64,000 bases of DNA from Flavobacterium phragmitis (GCF_900112575.1 NZ_FOMH01000003.1:372001-436000), one strand, 5' to 3'; positions 42,404 through 51,017 are shown, counted from the first letter of the stretch. Notes: generated by a model not told the origin, from the sequence alone. Program-made: numbers and translations.

Positions 42404-43717
42404 ATGAGAACCAAGTCTTTAAAAAAGAACAAAATTAACGTAATCACTCTTGGGTGTTCAAAAAATGTTTATGACAGTGAAGTCCTTATGGGACAGTTGC
42501 GCGCTAATGGAAAAGAAGTTGAACATGAAGCTCCAGCAGAAAAAGAAGGAAACATTATTGTAATTAACACTTGTGGTTTTATTGACAATGCAAAAGCAGA
42601 ATCAGTAAACATGATTTTGGAATACGCCGATAAAAAAGACAGAGGACTTGTTGACAAAGTATTCGTAACAGGATGTTTATCTGAACGTTACAGACCAGAC
42701 TTAGAAAAAGAAATTCCGAATGTAGATCAATATTTTGGAACTACAGAATTGCCTCAATTATTAAAAGCTTTAGGAGCAGATTATAAACATGAGCTACTTG
42801 GAGAACGTTTAACTACAACTCCAAAAAACTACGCCTATTTAAAAATCGCAGAAGGATGCGACAGACCTTGTAGTTTCTGCGCAATTCCACTAATGAGAGG
42901 TTCTCACGTTTCTCAGCCAATTGAAAAATTAGTTAAAGAAGCTGAAGGACTTGCCAAAAATGGTGTTAAAGAATTAATTTTAATTGCTCAAGACTTAACG
43001 TATTATGGTCTTGACCTTTATAAAAAAAGAAATCTTGCCGAATTACTAGAAGCTTTGGTTAAAGTTGAAGGCATTGAATGGATTCGTCTGCATTATGCAT
43101 TCCCAACAGGTTTTCCAATGGATGTTTTGGATGTCATGAAACGTGAACCAAAAATCTGTAACTATATAGACATTCCGTTACAGCACATTTCAGATTCAAT
43201 CTTGAAATCAATGCGTCGCGGTACCACTCAAGCTAAAACAACTCAATTATTGAAAGATTTCCGCGCTGCAGTTCCTGGAATGGCAATTAGAACGACTCTT
43301 ATTGTTGGTTATCCTGGCGAAACTCAGGAAGATTTTGAAATTTTGAAAGATTTTGTTCAAGAAATGAAATTTGACAGAATGGGATGTTTTGCTTATTCTC
43401 ATGAAGAAAATACTCATGCTTACTTACTAGAAGATGATGTCCCAGACGATGTAAAACAAGCAAGAGCAAATGAAATAATGGAATTACAATCACAAATTTC
43501 ATGGGATTTGAACCAAGAGAAAGTTGGTAAAGTTTTCAAATGCATCATTGATAGAAAAGAAGGAGCACATTTTGTTGGCCGAACTGAGTTTGATAGCCCT
43601 GATGTTGACAATGAAGTTTTAATAGACGCTTCTAAACATTATGTAAAAACAGGTGAATTTGTTAATATAAAAATAATTGAAGCTACAGAATTTGATTTAT
43701 ACGGAGAACCTGCTTAA
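42404..43717 (+). CDS. rimO: ribosomal protein S12 methylthiotransferase RimO
   Basis: 437 residues. The N-terminal UPF0004 domain has the three cluster cysteines in TLGCSKNVYDSE, VINTCGFI and VTGCLSERY. The radical-SAM CxxxCxxC is EGCDRPCSFCAIP near 146-158, followed by the TIM barrel (IPLQHISDSILKSMRRG; VGYPGETQEDF) and a C-terminal TRAM domain. FGTTELPQLL and MRGSHVSQP favour RimO over MiaB. It adds a methylthio group to Asp of ribosomal protein S12 using SAM and two 4Fe-4S clusters. The next gene starts 42 bases downstream. Confidence 0.96.
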   Translation: MRTKSLKKNKINVITLGCSKNVYDSEVLMGQLRANGKEVEHEAPAEKEGNIIVINTCGFIDNAKAESVNMILEYADKKDRGLVDKVFVTGCLSERYRPDLEKEIPNVDQYFGTTELPQLLKALGADYKHELLGERLTTTPKNYAYLKIAEGCDRPCSFCAIPLMRGSHVSQPIEKLVKEAEGLAKNGVKELILIAQDLTYYGLDLYKKRNLAELLEALVKVEGIEWIRLHYAFPTGFPMDVLDVMKREPKICNYIDIPLQHISDSILKSMRRGTTQAKTTQLLKDFRAAVPGMAIRTTLIVGYPGETQEDFEILKDFVQEMKFDRMGCFAYSHEENTHAYLLEDDVPDDVKQARANEIMELQSQISWDLNQEKVGKVFKCIIDRKEGAHFVGRTEFDSPDVDNEVLIDASKHYVKTGEFVNIKIIEATEFDLYGEPA

Positions 43718-43759
43718 ATTTACGCTGAACAATTGTTAATACTAGACAAAAATACTTTT

Positions 43760-44308
43760 ATGAAACTTACACAAAACTTAATTATTTTCGTTTTTACTTT
43801 ATTTTGTTTCAACTCTGTTTCTGCTCAATATGGAAATGGCTATTATAATAATGGCTATGGTAACGGTTATGGAAGAGGCGGCGGAATGGGAATGGATAGA
43901 AGTATGATGGCGGGACAAGGGCAAGGCTCACAAAGCAAACCTAAAGAAATTCCTGTGGAAGAAACTGCCAGTAAAATTACTGAACAGATGAAACCAGAAC
44001 TTAAACTTGATGATTTACAAGCAATTGCCATTACAAATGTTTTAGCAGACAGTTTAAGAGAGCAAGGCATTTTATTAAAAAATGAGAGTAGCAATCAAGA
44101 TTTAAAAATTGAGCAAATGAAAGCTCTAAGAGAAACTACTGATAAAAAAATCATCTCTTTTTTAAATCCAGATCAAGTTGAACCTTATAAGACTTTCATG
44201 GAAAAATTGAAAGAAGGCAAGACAGGCAAACCTAAAAAGAAAAAAAATAAGGATTCTAAAGACTCTAAAGAAGTAAAAGAAAACGCAGATACGAAAATTG
44301 AAGAATAA
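43760..44308 (+). CDS. secreted Gly/Tyr/Asn-rich protein with helical, CpxP/Spy-like body
   Basis: 182 residues from ATG 43760; an upstream in-frame TTG would put an unlikely leader before the signal peptide. The signal ends SVSAQ. A short YGNGYYNNGYGNGYGRGGGM segment leads to a helical part (VEETASKITEQMKPELKLDD; ITNVLADSLREQGILL; KKIISFLNPDQVEPYKTFME) resembling LTxxQ-type periplasmic chaperones such as Spy/CpxP, without a perfect LTxxQ. The C-terminus is Lys-rich (KPKKKKNKDSKDSKE). Likely periplasmic; role unknown. Between rimO and the amidase on the same strand. Confidence 0.7.
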   Translation: MKLTQNLIIFVFTLFCFNSVSAQYGNGYYNNGYGNGYGRGGGMGMDRSMMAGQGQGSQSKPKEIPVEETASKITEQMKPELKLDDLQAIAITNVLADSLREQGILLKNESSNQDLKIEQMKALRETTDKKIISFLNPDQVEPYKTFMEKLKEGKTGKPKKKKNKDSKDSKEVKENADTKIEE

Positions 44309-44334
44309 TCGTTTAAGCTTATAAACAACGAATT

Positions 44335-45237
44335 ATGACAAAAAAGCATTTTTGTTATCTGATTTTAGCCGTAATTATCAGCGCTTGTTCTACTAATCCG
44401 TACAAGACTACCGAAAAAGCGTACGACCAGCAGCTAAAAACTTTAGAAAACCAGATCACGAGCAAGGAAGTACAGCCAATTCCAGCAACCACGGTTGTTA
44501 TTGACACTACTTATGCACAGCAGTTGAAAATTGTAAAAGATACTTTGTCAAAGACAAATTCAACTTATTTGCAAAATGGGATCAATACGGAATGGATTGG
44601 AACCGTAAATTTCAATTTAAGAAAACCGAGTTTCGTTATCATCCATCATACTGCTCAAGATTCATTACAACAGACTATAAATACTTTTACCAAAACCAAA
44701 ACACAGGTAAGTGCTCATTATGTCATTTCTGAAAATGGAAAAGTAGTTCAAATGCTTAATGATTATCTTAGAGCTTGGCATGCGGGAAATTCAACTTGGG
44801 GAAAAGTAACCGATTTAAACTCCTGTTCTATTGGAATTGAACTTGACAATAATGGTTTTAAACCTTTTACCGAAGCACAAATAAGTAGTTTAGTCGCTTT
44901 ATTGACAAAATTGAAAAAGGATTACAATATTCCAACTCAAAACTTCATAGGCCATGCCGATATTGCTCCAGGAAGAAAACAAGACCCAAGTGCTTTATTT
45001 CCTTGGAAAACACTAGCTGAAAAAGGTTTTGGAATCTGGCAGGACGAAGTTTTAGAACCAGCTCCTTTTGATTTTAAAATAGAACCCGCCCTTAGAATCA
45101 TTGGATACAACACCAAAAATTTAACTGCAGCAATTCAAGCTTTTAAATTGCATTATATCCAAACGGATACAACATCCGTTTTAGACAGAAAAACAATTGA
45201 TACTATTTATTCTATCTACAAGAAACAAGTTCAATAA
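44335..45237 (+). CDS. N-acetylmuramoyl-L-alanine amidase (Amidase_2) lipoprotein
   Basis: 300 residues with lipoprotein signal YLILAVIISACST. The amidase_2 domain spans ~95-245: FVIIHHTAQDSLQQT carries the first zinc His, SAHYVISENGKVVQMLNDYL and RAWHAGNSTWG the substrate region, SIGIELDNNG the conserved strand, and FIGHADIAPGRKQDPSALFPW the second His and Asp. It cleaves the bond between MurNAc and L-Ala in peptidoglycan or its fragments. As a lipoprotein it should be in the periplasm. A short helical segment follows the domain. Terminator at 45264-45297. Confidence 0.92.
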   Translation: MTKKHFCYLILAVIISACSTNPYKTTEKAYDQQLKTLENQITSKEVQPIPATTVVIDTTYAQQLKIVKDTLSKTNSTYLQNGINTEWIGTVNFNLRKPSFVIIHHTAQDSLQQTINTFTKTKTQVSAHYVISENGKVVQMLNDYLRAWHAGNSTWGKVTDLNSCSIGIELDNNGFKPFTEAQISSLVALLTKLKKDYNIPTQNFIGHADIAPGRKQDPSALFPWKTLAEKGFGIWQDEVLEPAPFDFKIEPALRIIGYNTKNLTAAIQAFKLHYIQTDTTSVLDRKTIDTIYSIYKKQVQ

Positions 45238-45263
45238 ATAACATAAACTGGCTTTAAAATATA

Positions 45264-45297
45264 TAACGCATTTCTAATAAAGAAATGCGTTTTTTTT
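45264..45297 (+). terminator. terminator of the rimO-amidase group
   Basis: AACGCATTTCT pairs perfectly with AGAAATGCGTT around a 5-base loop, followed by a T run; 27 bases after the amidase stop. Confidence 0.9.
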
Positions 45298-45350
45298 ATT
45301 TATAAAATCAATCATACTTGAGAAAAACAATAAAAATATGGTACGCAAAA

Positions 45351-45370
45351 AGATGCACTGCGGCGCATCT
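45351..45370. repeat. short GC-containing hairpin in the 45.3 kb gap
   Basis: AGATGC and GCATCT flank ACTGCGGC, forming a 6-base stem with possible inner pairs. It is a GC-rich island in an AT-rich gap and resembles short dispersed hairpins of bacterial genomes. No function is evident. Confidence 0.4.
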
Positions 45371-45444
45371 CTACAGCTACAAATACAAAAACAACAGCAT
45401 TTTCACAGTTATAATTGATTAAACAAAGCACAGTTGCGACTTTC

Positions 45445-45627
45445 ACTTCCAACCCTTAACTTCCAACCCTTAACTTTTAACTTTTAACTCTTAACTCTTA
45501 ACTCTTAACTCTTAACTCTTAACTTCCAACTCTCAACTTCCAACTCTCAACTTCCAACTCTCAACTTCCAACTCTCAACTTCCAACTCTCAACTCTCAAC
45601 TTCCAACTCTTAACTTCTAACTCTTAA
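45445..45627. repeat. tandem minisatellite of CTTAACTC / CTTCCAACTCTCAA units
   Basis: About 180 bases of head-to-tail short units. First come variants of CTTCCAACCCTTAA, then repeated ACTCTTA, then alternating ACTTCCAACTCTCA, and a decayed end. Higher-order units of about 15 bases are built from a 7-8 base motif. One strand is almost free of G. There is no spacer structure, so it is not a CRISPR array. It lies between the amidase terminator and the porin terminator. Such tracts change length by slippage and often vary between strains. Confidence 0.9.
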
Positions 45628-45636
45628 AAAAAAAAA

Positions 45637-45684
45637 AGCTGCCAAAACATTAATATGTTTCGACAGCTCCAAAAAAAAAAAAAA
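45637..45684 (-). terminator. porin gene terminator
   Basis: On the minus strand AGCTGTCGAAACAT pairs with ATGTTTTGGCAGCT (two G-U pairs) at 45637-45668, followed by a run of 12 Ts. A 16-base A run on the plus strand lies on its other side. Confidence 0.8.
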
Positions 45685-45701
45685 AATATCAATCTTTATC
45701 T

Positions 45702-46790
45702 CTAGAAAGAGTATGTTGTTGCAATTAAAGCATAGAAGCTTCCTCCTGTTGGCAATGCATCTTTATCTAAGAATATATCTTCAGAGGCTGCATCGTATCT
45801 TAGCTCAGGAATAATTGTAAGTTTTCCAACTTTGTAATTTAAAGAAACTGTGTTTGCAAATACACTAGATCCTGTTAATGTTCCCATACTTGGCGCTGCA
45901 TCTTTAGCATCAAAATACTCCATTCTGTAAGCCAGCAATAATGATGGACTGAAAGAATAATTAGCATATCCAACTATTGAAAACCATTCTCCGTCTAAAG
46001 CGCTGTCAAAATCATTTGTTGTTTTTGCATAAGTCGCATTTAAGCCAAGAGAGAAACTATCACTAATTGTTTTCGAAGCAGTTAAATCAAACTGAGTTTT
46101 ATTCTCGTCTGACACTGGAATGATACTTCCTGGTATTGCATTTGTACTTCCTGTTGTAAAGTTCAAATAAGCACTTCCGGTATCACCAATATACCCCACT
46201 TGTCCAATGAACGTTTTTTGGTAAGATCCCGCATCCATAGCCGATTTAAAATCGGTTGGATTTGTCAATCCTAACATAGCTGTGAATTTCCCTGACGTAT
46301 ATTGGGCTTTCACACCAGTATTAAAGAACGGTCCGTATGAGAAAGCATACGACATACTGTAGTTTTTGTTATCTACAGCATCTAAAACTTCATATCCTAT
46401 ATGAGTTCCGAAACTACCCGCAACGAACTTAAATTCATCCGTTACATTGTAGGTAAAATACAACTGTTTAATTAAAAATTTTGCACTTGCATCTTTATCC
46501 GGTGTCTCATTATACGAAAACTCTGCTGCTCTTTTTCCGAAACCTAAGTCTACAAAAACAGAAGCTTTTCCGAACGTATGACCTGCTTCTATCGACGCCA
46601 TTCCTAATTCGAATGAATTCTGTGAGTTGGTGAAGCTCGTTAATCCATTCATTTGTTTTGAAAAATCATATTTATAGTACGCATCTGCAGAACCTCCCCA
46701 TGTGGTTGCTGGAGCGGCTGCTTCCTCTTCTTGGGCAAAGGCAAAAGAACTTGTTAACATCGCGGCTAAAATGTGAAATGCTTTTTTCAT
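45702..46790 (-). CDS. BBP2-type outer-membrane porin
   Basis: 362 residues. The signal peptide ends SFAFAQ, followed by a short acidic-Ala linker. The mature part starts WGGSADAYYKYDFSKQMNGL and is built of alternating amphipathic strands. These include FTNSQNSFELGMASIEAGHT, VAGSFGTHIGYEVLDAVDNK and SYAFSYGPFFNTGVK, which resemble the putative beta-barrel porin-2 family common in Bacteroidota. The C-terminus ends in Phe (YALIATTYSF), as expected for barrel assembly. It should be a diffusion porin; substrate unknown. Its own long upstream gap and terminator make it a single-gene unit. Confidence 0.83.
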   Translation of the reverse strand: MKKAFHILAAMLTSSFAFAQEEEAAAPATTWGGSADAYYKYDFSKQMNGLTSFTNSQNSFELGMASIEAGHTFGKASVFVDLGFGKRAAEFSYNETPDKDASAKFLIKQLYFTYNVTDEFKFVAGSFGTHIGYEVLDAVDNKNYSMSYAFSYGPFFNTGVKAQYTSGKFTAMLGLTNPTDFKSAMDAGSYQKTFIGQVGYIGDTGSAYLNFTTGSTNAIPGSIIPVSDENKTQFDLTASKTISDSFSLGLNATYAKTTNDFDSALDGEWFSIVGYANYSFSPSLLLAYRMEYFDAKDAAPSMGTLTGSSVFANTVSLNYKVGKLTIIPELRYDAASEDIFLDKDALPTGGSFYALIATTYSF

Positions 46791-47329
46791 GTTTTAAATT
46801 GGTTTTTAGTTATTAAATTGATTCTGGTTAGTTAATCGTTTATATATCTATGTAATAGTATAAGTCATTTCTAAAACCTTTCATGCGCCTTCAAATCATC
46901 ATCATTTTCATTAGCGAATTTATTAACTTTTGTATCATCAGAATAATTCAAAACCGCTTTTTTGACGTTTTTAGTGAAGAATTACGGATTACAAAAATTA
47001 AATTAACAATAATCGTTATTTGATATTATTCTTCAATTGTTTTTGAAAATTCAATAACAGGTTTTTACACAAATAGACCTAAAAATACAATGCAAAACAA
47101 AAAACAACCCTTTTTAAAAACAAAAAACATCACTAAAAAGCATAAAAAAAATACCATACCCCATAAATTTTAGGGGTAATTATAAAAAATACAAAAATAA
47201 AGACAAACAGAAACAACATATAGACATGAACTCAACCGTAAAAATCAAAGAAAATAATTCTTACAAAAATTAATCTCAAAAGCACATTGCGTTCAATGGC
47301 AATTTTAAGCATCAAAAACTGACTTATAA
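46791..47329. other. gene-free, very A+T-rich gap
   Basis: Nearly 540 bases between the porin start and the GH5 terminator. No coding frame, repeat arm or clear promoter box (CAAAnnTA on the plus strand) was found. The only distinct element is a short palindrome at 47157-47178. The region must hold the porin promoter and leader, but I cannot place them. Confidence 0.5.
47157..47178. promoter_or_regulatory. palindrome TACCCC-N10-GGGGTA
   Basis: TACCCC and GGGGTA are exact inverted halves with AT-rich bases between (ATAAATTTTA). GC-rich half-sites standing in an AT-rich gap look like a protein-binding site. It is about 370 bases upstream of the porin ATG and behind the GH5 terminator; the target gene is uncertain. 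Confidence 0.35.
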
Positions 47330-47358
47330 TAAAAAAGCCCGCTCTTATTTGAGCGGGC
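47330..47358 (-). terminator. terminator of the leftward mannan operon
   Basis: On the minus strand GCCCGCTC-AAATAA-GAGCGGGC forms a perfect 8-base GC stem followed by TTTTTT, 23 bases after the GH5 stop. It marks the end of the susC-to-GH5 transcript. Confidence 0.92.
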
Positions 47359-47380
47359 CATCTATCTTGTTTATCATTTT

Positions 47381-48346
47381 TTATTCCGACTTATTATATT
47401 TTCTTAAATACTCACGGACCTTTATTCCAGACTCTTTTAAATCCTCGTCTTTCCATTTTCCATCAGATTCGGCAGTTTTGTTTAAAATTGAACATGTTTC
47501 ATCTTTATCCGATACTGACCAAGTAATCCAACTTATCTTTTTAGCTTCCATCCAATCAATATAATCCTGCCAAGCTTGGTAATTTAATGGTCCATCACCA
47601 GAAGCTTCCATTCCAGCTGATTCTGATACGAAAACCGGCAGACCGCTTTTTATTGCTGCGTCCGTTCTGTCTCTTAAGTCTTTTCCGTGTGTGGCCGCAT
47701 AAAAATGCATTGTATACATTATATTAGCATAACCTGTTATGGGATCTTCAGCAGGAAGATCGATATCCTGATCCCAATGAGGACATCCAACCAAAATAAT
47801 ATTATTAGGATCGTTCTCTCGAATCACTCTAATTACTTCTTCAGCATAATTTTTTACTTCCCACCAAGTCTCATAATCGGGCTCATTAAAAACTTCATAT
47901 ATAATATTAGGATACTTAGCATACTTTTTTGACATTTCTGCAAAAAACTCTTTAGCTTCTTTTAAGTTTATATTATGACTATGCCAATCTATAATTACAT
48001 AGATATCTGATTTTATAGCACCTTTTACCACCGCTTCTACTTTTTCTTTAGAAAACTGCGGATTATTTATATAGGAGAGATCACCGAGCTCTACTCCCAT
48101 TGCAGCACGAACTATATTACAATTAAAATCTTTCTTAAGCCAGTTTACCGCCTTTTCATTATAAAATCTAGGCCATAAACTATGCCAGCCAAAACTCAAA
48201 CCTCTAAGAACAATTGGATTGTTATTCTTATCTACCAACTGTGTTCCCTGAACGCTTAGCTGACCATGTTTTTTTACAAACTGAGCTTTTGAAGCGTGTA
48301 CAAAAATCAAAATAAAAACAATGACATAATAAAGCTTAGATTTCAT
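47381..48346 (-). CDS. GH5 (subfamily 2-like) endo-beta-1,4-glucanase/glucomannanase
   Basis: 321 residues with a signal peptide (ending ASKAQ) and a single GH5 domain. KKHGQLSVQGTQLVDKNNNP, VLRGLSFGWHSLWPRFYN, RAAMGVE and KSDIYVIIDWHSHN follow the Bacillus EglS-type order closely. The acid/base is Glu155 in EVFNEP and the nucleophile Glu242 in VFVSESAG; a Ser replaces the Trp usual after the nucleophile. It should cut beta-1,4 links in glucomannan or mixed gluco-oligosaccharides, probably in the periplasm. It is the last gene of the leftward operon, 10 bases after the GH27 gene. Confidence 0.88.
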   Translation of the reverse strand: MKSKLYYVIVFILIFVHASKAQFVKKHGQLSVQGTQLVDKNNNPIVLRGLSFGWHSLWPRFYNEKAVNWLKKDFNCNIVRAAMGVELGDLSYINNPQFSKEKVEAVVKGAIKSDIYVIIDWHSHNINLKEAKEFFAEMSKKYAKYPNIIYEVFNEPDYETWWEVKNYAEEVIRVIRENDPNNIILVGCPHWDQDIDLPAEDPITGYANIMYTMHFYAATHGKDLRDRTDAAIKSGLPVFVSESAGMEASGDGPLNYQAWQDYIDWMEAKKISWITWSVSDKDETCSILNKTAESDGKWKDEDLKESGIKVREYLRKYNKSE

Positions 48347-48356
48347 AATACATTTT

Positions 48357-49589
48357 TTAAGGAATTAATTTTAAAGTAACCACATCATGTGAAGCTATTG
48401 CAGTACTAAATATTTTTTTCGTATTTCCTGCTTCTTTATTTTTCCAAAGATCTTTTATTTTGAATGTTGTTTTTGCAAAATTTGCTTCATATCCAAAATC
48501 AACATCCTTGAAATTGTTTTTATTCCAATCAAAACTGAATTTCTTTGCTGTTTCAGTTCTATTAACAAAACTCACTGCCCAAGCTCCATCTGAAAGTGGT
48601 TTCACCCATACTTCTACTCCATCTAATACAGCGTATTTAAATCCTTGAATCCCTAATTTATCTTGATTTACTGCCAGAAGTTCTTTATTGGTTAAAATTG
48701 CTAAAGTTTCTTTTGACATTTTTCTATAATCATTTCCTGTAAATAAAGGTGAAGACAGCATGCACCACATTGCAAAATGTGTTTTATCTTCTGTATCATT
48801 CATTTCGTTTCCAACCTCCATCATATCAAAATCATTCCAATGATCTGGACCAGAATATTTACGAATATCTTTTCGCATATCGACGATTTTCATAAATCCC
48901 CAAGAAGACCAATTTTCTGGGTGCTTGAATTCGCAGTCAAAACAAGGATAAATATCTCCCGAAATTCTCCAAAGATTCCCAATTGGTTTTCCCCATTCCC
49001 ATGGCTTATTGTCACCCCATTCGCAAAGACTGAAAACAATTGGTCTGCCCGCCGTTTTCAGCGCATTACTCATGGTTGCATATGCTTCTTTAGCCGTAAT
49101 TCCTTCTGTGTTGCACCAATCGTATTTTAGAAAATCAATTCCTAGTTTCGCATAAAATCTAGCATCTTGATATTCGTAACCTCTTGTACCAGGATAACCT
49201 GCACAAGTTTTTGTTCCTGCACAATTATACAAGCCAAATTTTAACCCCTTATTATGCACATAATCAATCAGCGCTTTCATTCCGTTTGGAAATTTTACTG
49301 GATCTGGCACTAAATCTCCATTTTCATCTCGTTCATGCGTCATCCAGCCATCATCTAATACAATATAATTATATCCAGCAGCCGCTAAACCAGATGAAAC
49401 CATAATATCTGCTGTTTCCTTTACTAACTTTTCATCAATATTGGTTGCAAAAGTATTCCACGAATTCCAGCCCATTGGCGGCGTCATGGCAAGACCTTCA
49501 AATTTTCCGCCCAATTGTTTGTGGGTATTACCTTGACCAAAACCAAAACTGGTTATACTAAAAGCAAGTAGTAAAGCAATTTTTTTCAT
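48357..49589 (-). CDS. GH27 alpha-galactosidase
   Basis: 410 residues with signal peptide (ending FGFGQ). The family signature TPPMGWNSWNTFATNID is at ~36-52, YNYIVLDDGWM near 75-90, and GLKFGLYNCAGTKTC before the nucleophile Asp157 in LKYDWCN. The acid/base Asp212 is in RISGDIYP. A small beta-sandwich (~325-410) closes the protein. It removes alpha-1,6-galactose side groups from galacto(gluco)mannan oligosaccharides, likely in the periplasm. A hairpin lies in the 83-base gap from the preceding glycan-binding gene; the GH5 gene follows 10 bases later. Confidence 0.94.
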   Translation of the reverse strand: MKKIALLLAFSITSFGFGQGNTHKQLGGKFEGLAMTPPMGWNSWNTFATNIDEKLVKETADIMVSSGLAAAGYNYIVLDDGWMTHERDENGDLVPDPVKFPNGMKALIDYVHNKGLKFGLYNCAGTKTCAGYPGTRGYEYQDARFYAKLGIDFLKYDWCNTEGITAKEAYATMSNALKTAGRPIVFSLCEWGDNKPWEWGKPIGNLWRISGDIYPCFDCEFKHPENWSSWGFMKIVDMRKDIRKYSGPDHWNDFDMMEVGNEMNDTEDKTHFAMWCMLSSPLFTGNDYRKMSKETLAILTNKELLAVNQDKLGIQGFKYAVLDGVEVWVKPLSDGAWAVSFVNRTETAKKFSFDWNKNNFKDVDFGYEANFAKTTFKIKDLWKNKEAGNTKKIFSTAIASHDVVTLKLIP

Positions 49590-49612
49590 TTTTTCTAATT
49601 TAAAATATTTAA

Positions 49613-49650
49613 AAAAATGTTCCCTAATTTTTCAATCAGAGAACATTTTT
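49613..49650 (-). terminator. intercistronic hairpin within the mannan operon
   Basis: On the minus strand AAAAATGTTC pairs with GAACATTTTT (49613-49622 with 49641-49650), followed by a T-rich run, between the glycan-binding gene and GH27. It may act as a leaky terminator or mRNA stabiliser that sets expression of binding proteins above that of the enzymes. Confidence 0.55.
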
Positions 49651-49672
49651 AAACTAACTAAAACAAACTATT

Positions 49673-50932
49673 TTATAAAAATCCTAAATCATCTATATAA
49701 AGGATACTACCTGGAGTAATAGTACCTCCAGAAAATTCTTGAATAAATACACTGTCAAAATTACCATCAGTTAAAAGCTCTGGATGCAAAGCAGAAATAG
49801 GAATTGAAATATTATTCCATTGCCCAGGCACTAAAGTAACCGTTGTACCTTTAGCAGAATCACCTGTATCACTATTTATGGTCACCATAATTTTAGTGCT
49901 TTCTGTTGGGAATATAGACATTTTAACAAATTGATAATCCGAAGTATTTAGCGCTAAATCTGAATGCATAAAAAGACCACTCCAAGCTTCAGCAACTTTT
50001 TTAATTGCATTTGTACCTCTACTGACTTTTTCTGTGCTTTCCCAGGTGATATCACCTCCCCAGCCCCAGCCCCATCCTTTCAATGAGTCTTCGTATAATA
50101 AATATTTTAGCCCAATACCGCTTGGAGCAGAAACGCCAAAATCAGTTTCTACAACAATAAGTGCGTAAGAATTAAAATCGGCTGGAACCGTTGCTTTTAT
50201 TTCTGTTTTAGAAACCGCAGTAAATGTAGCCGCAGTAGAACCGAATTTCACACTTTTAACTTTTACAAAATTTTGTCCTGTAATTGTAATAACATCTCCC
50301 GGAGAAGCTAAAACTTGCGATAGAGTACTAATTACTGGAGCTGGAGGTGTTAATTCAATCACATTACTTAAAACATTTACAAAACCATTTGTCCCGTAAT
50401 AATCTAGCCCTGGCGCTTCTTTATCAGATCCGTTAACCTTTAAAACGCCATTGGTTACATTAATGCTTAGCAGATATAGATCAGAATTCAACGCATTTGC
50501 CATTGTAGCATAATCCCCTGTTTCCAAATAATCAGCCTCGACACCTGTAAGTTTACCCACTCTTTTTTTGACACCTTTAATAACATGACTTAAAACAAGT
50601 TGTTTTAAATCTTCTACAGGAACTAAATTTATATCTGGATATCCTAAATTATTTACATAACCATTGGCTACCAAATAAGCATCGAAAGTAGCATCGTTTG
50701 GAACAAAATAAGTATAATTATCAGCCGTATCTAACGTCGATTCTAAACCAGCTAATTTTATTGCTTTTGTAAACGTCGTTAAATTACTATTTGCCTGAAT
50801 TAAGCCATATGCCGTATTGTAATTTTGCTGTGTTCCTCCAATATCTTCAATTTCGTTATCGCAGGAAGAAGCTGCAACAACCAAAAAGACACTTAGAGCA
50901 ATGTGTTTTACTTTATTATATATATTTTTCAT
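49673..50932 (-). CDS. surface glycan-binding lipoprotein with fasciclin, IPT/TIG and jelly-roll domains
   Basis: 419 residues. Lipoprotein signal with Cys near residue 24 (FLVVAASSCDNE). Residues ~40-210 form a fasciclin domain (FTKAIKLAGLESTLDTADNY; TYFVPNDATFDAYL; LKQLVLSHVIKG). An IPT/TIG domain follows at ~215-300 (PVISTLSQVLASPGDVITIT). The last ~120 residues are a jelly-roll carbohydrate-binding-like module ending GSILYIDDLGFL. It occupies the SusE/F position of the operon and should bind mannan at the surface. An N-terminal fasciclin domain is unusual for such a protein as far as I know. Tryptophans in GWGWGWGGDITWEST could stack on sugars. Confidence 0.8.
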   Translation of the reverse strand: MKNIYNKVKHIALSVFLVVAASSCDNEIEDIGGTQQNYNTAYGLIQANSNLTTFTKAIKLAGLESTLDTADNYTYFVPNDATFDAYLVANGYVNNLGYPDINLVPVEDLKQLVLSHVIKGVKKRVGKLTGVEADYLETGDYATMANALNSDLYLLSINVTNGVLKVNGSDKEAPGLDYYGTNGFVNVLSNVIELTPPAPVISTLSQVLASPGDVITITGQNFVKVKSVKFGSTAATFTAVSKTEIKATVPADFNSYALIVVETDFGVSAPSGIGLKYLLYEDSLKGWGWGWGGDITWESTEKVSRGTNAIKKVAEAWSGLFMHSDLALNTSDYQFVKMSIFPTESTKIMVTINSDTGDSAKGTTVTLVPGQWNNISIPISALHPELLTDGNFDSVFIQEFSGGTITPGSILYIDDLGFL

Positions 50933-51017
50933 AAATTCTCTTTTAGTTTTTTAATTATGAATCCTGATTAATAGACTAAATTTTATTGTTCAAATCTATT
51001 TTTTTGAATCCTAACAA

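Noticed and set aside
43733..43759. TTG start for the secreted Gly/Tyr-rich protein
   Set aside because: It adds nine residues before a complete signal peptide; ATG 43760 is better.
45445..45627. Possible CRISPR array
   Set aside because: Units are 7-15 bases in direct contact, without spacers of constant length, and no cas gene is in the window.
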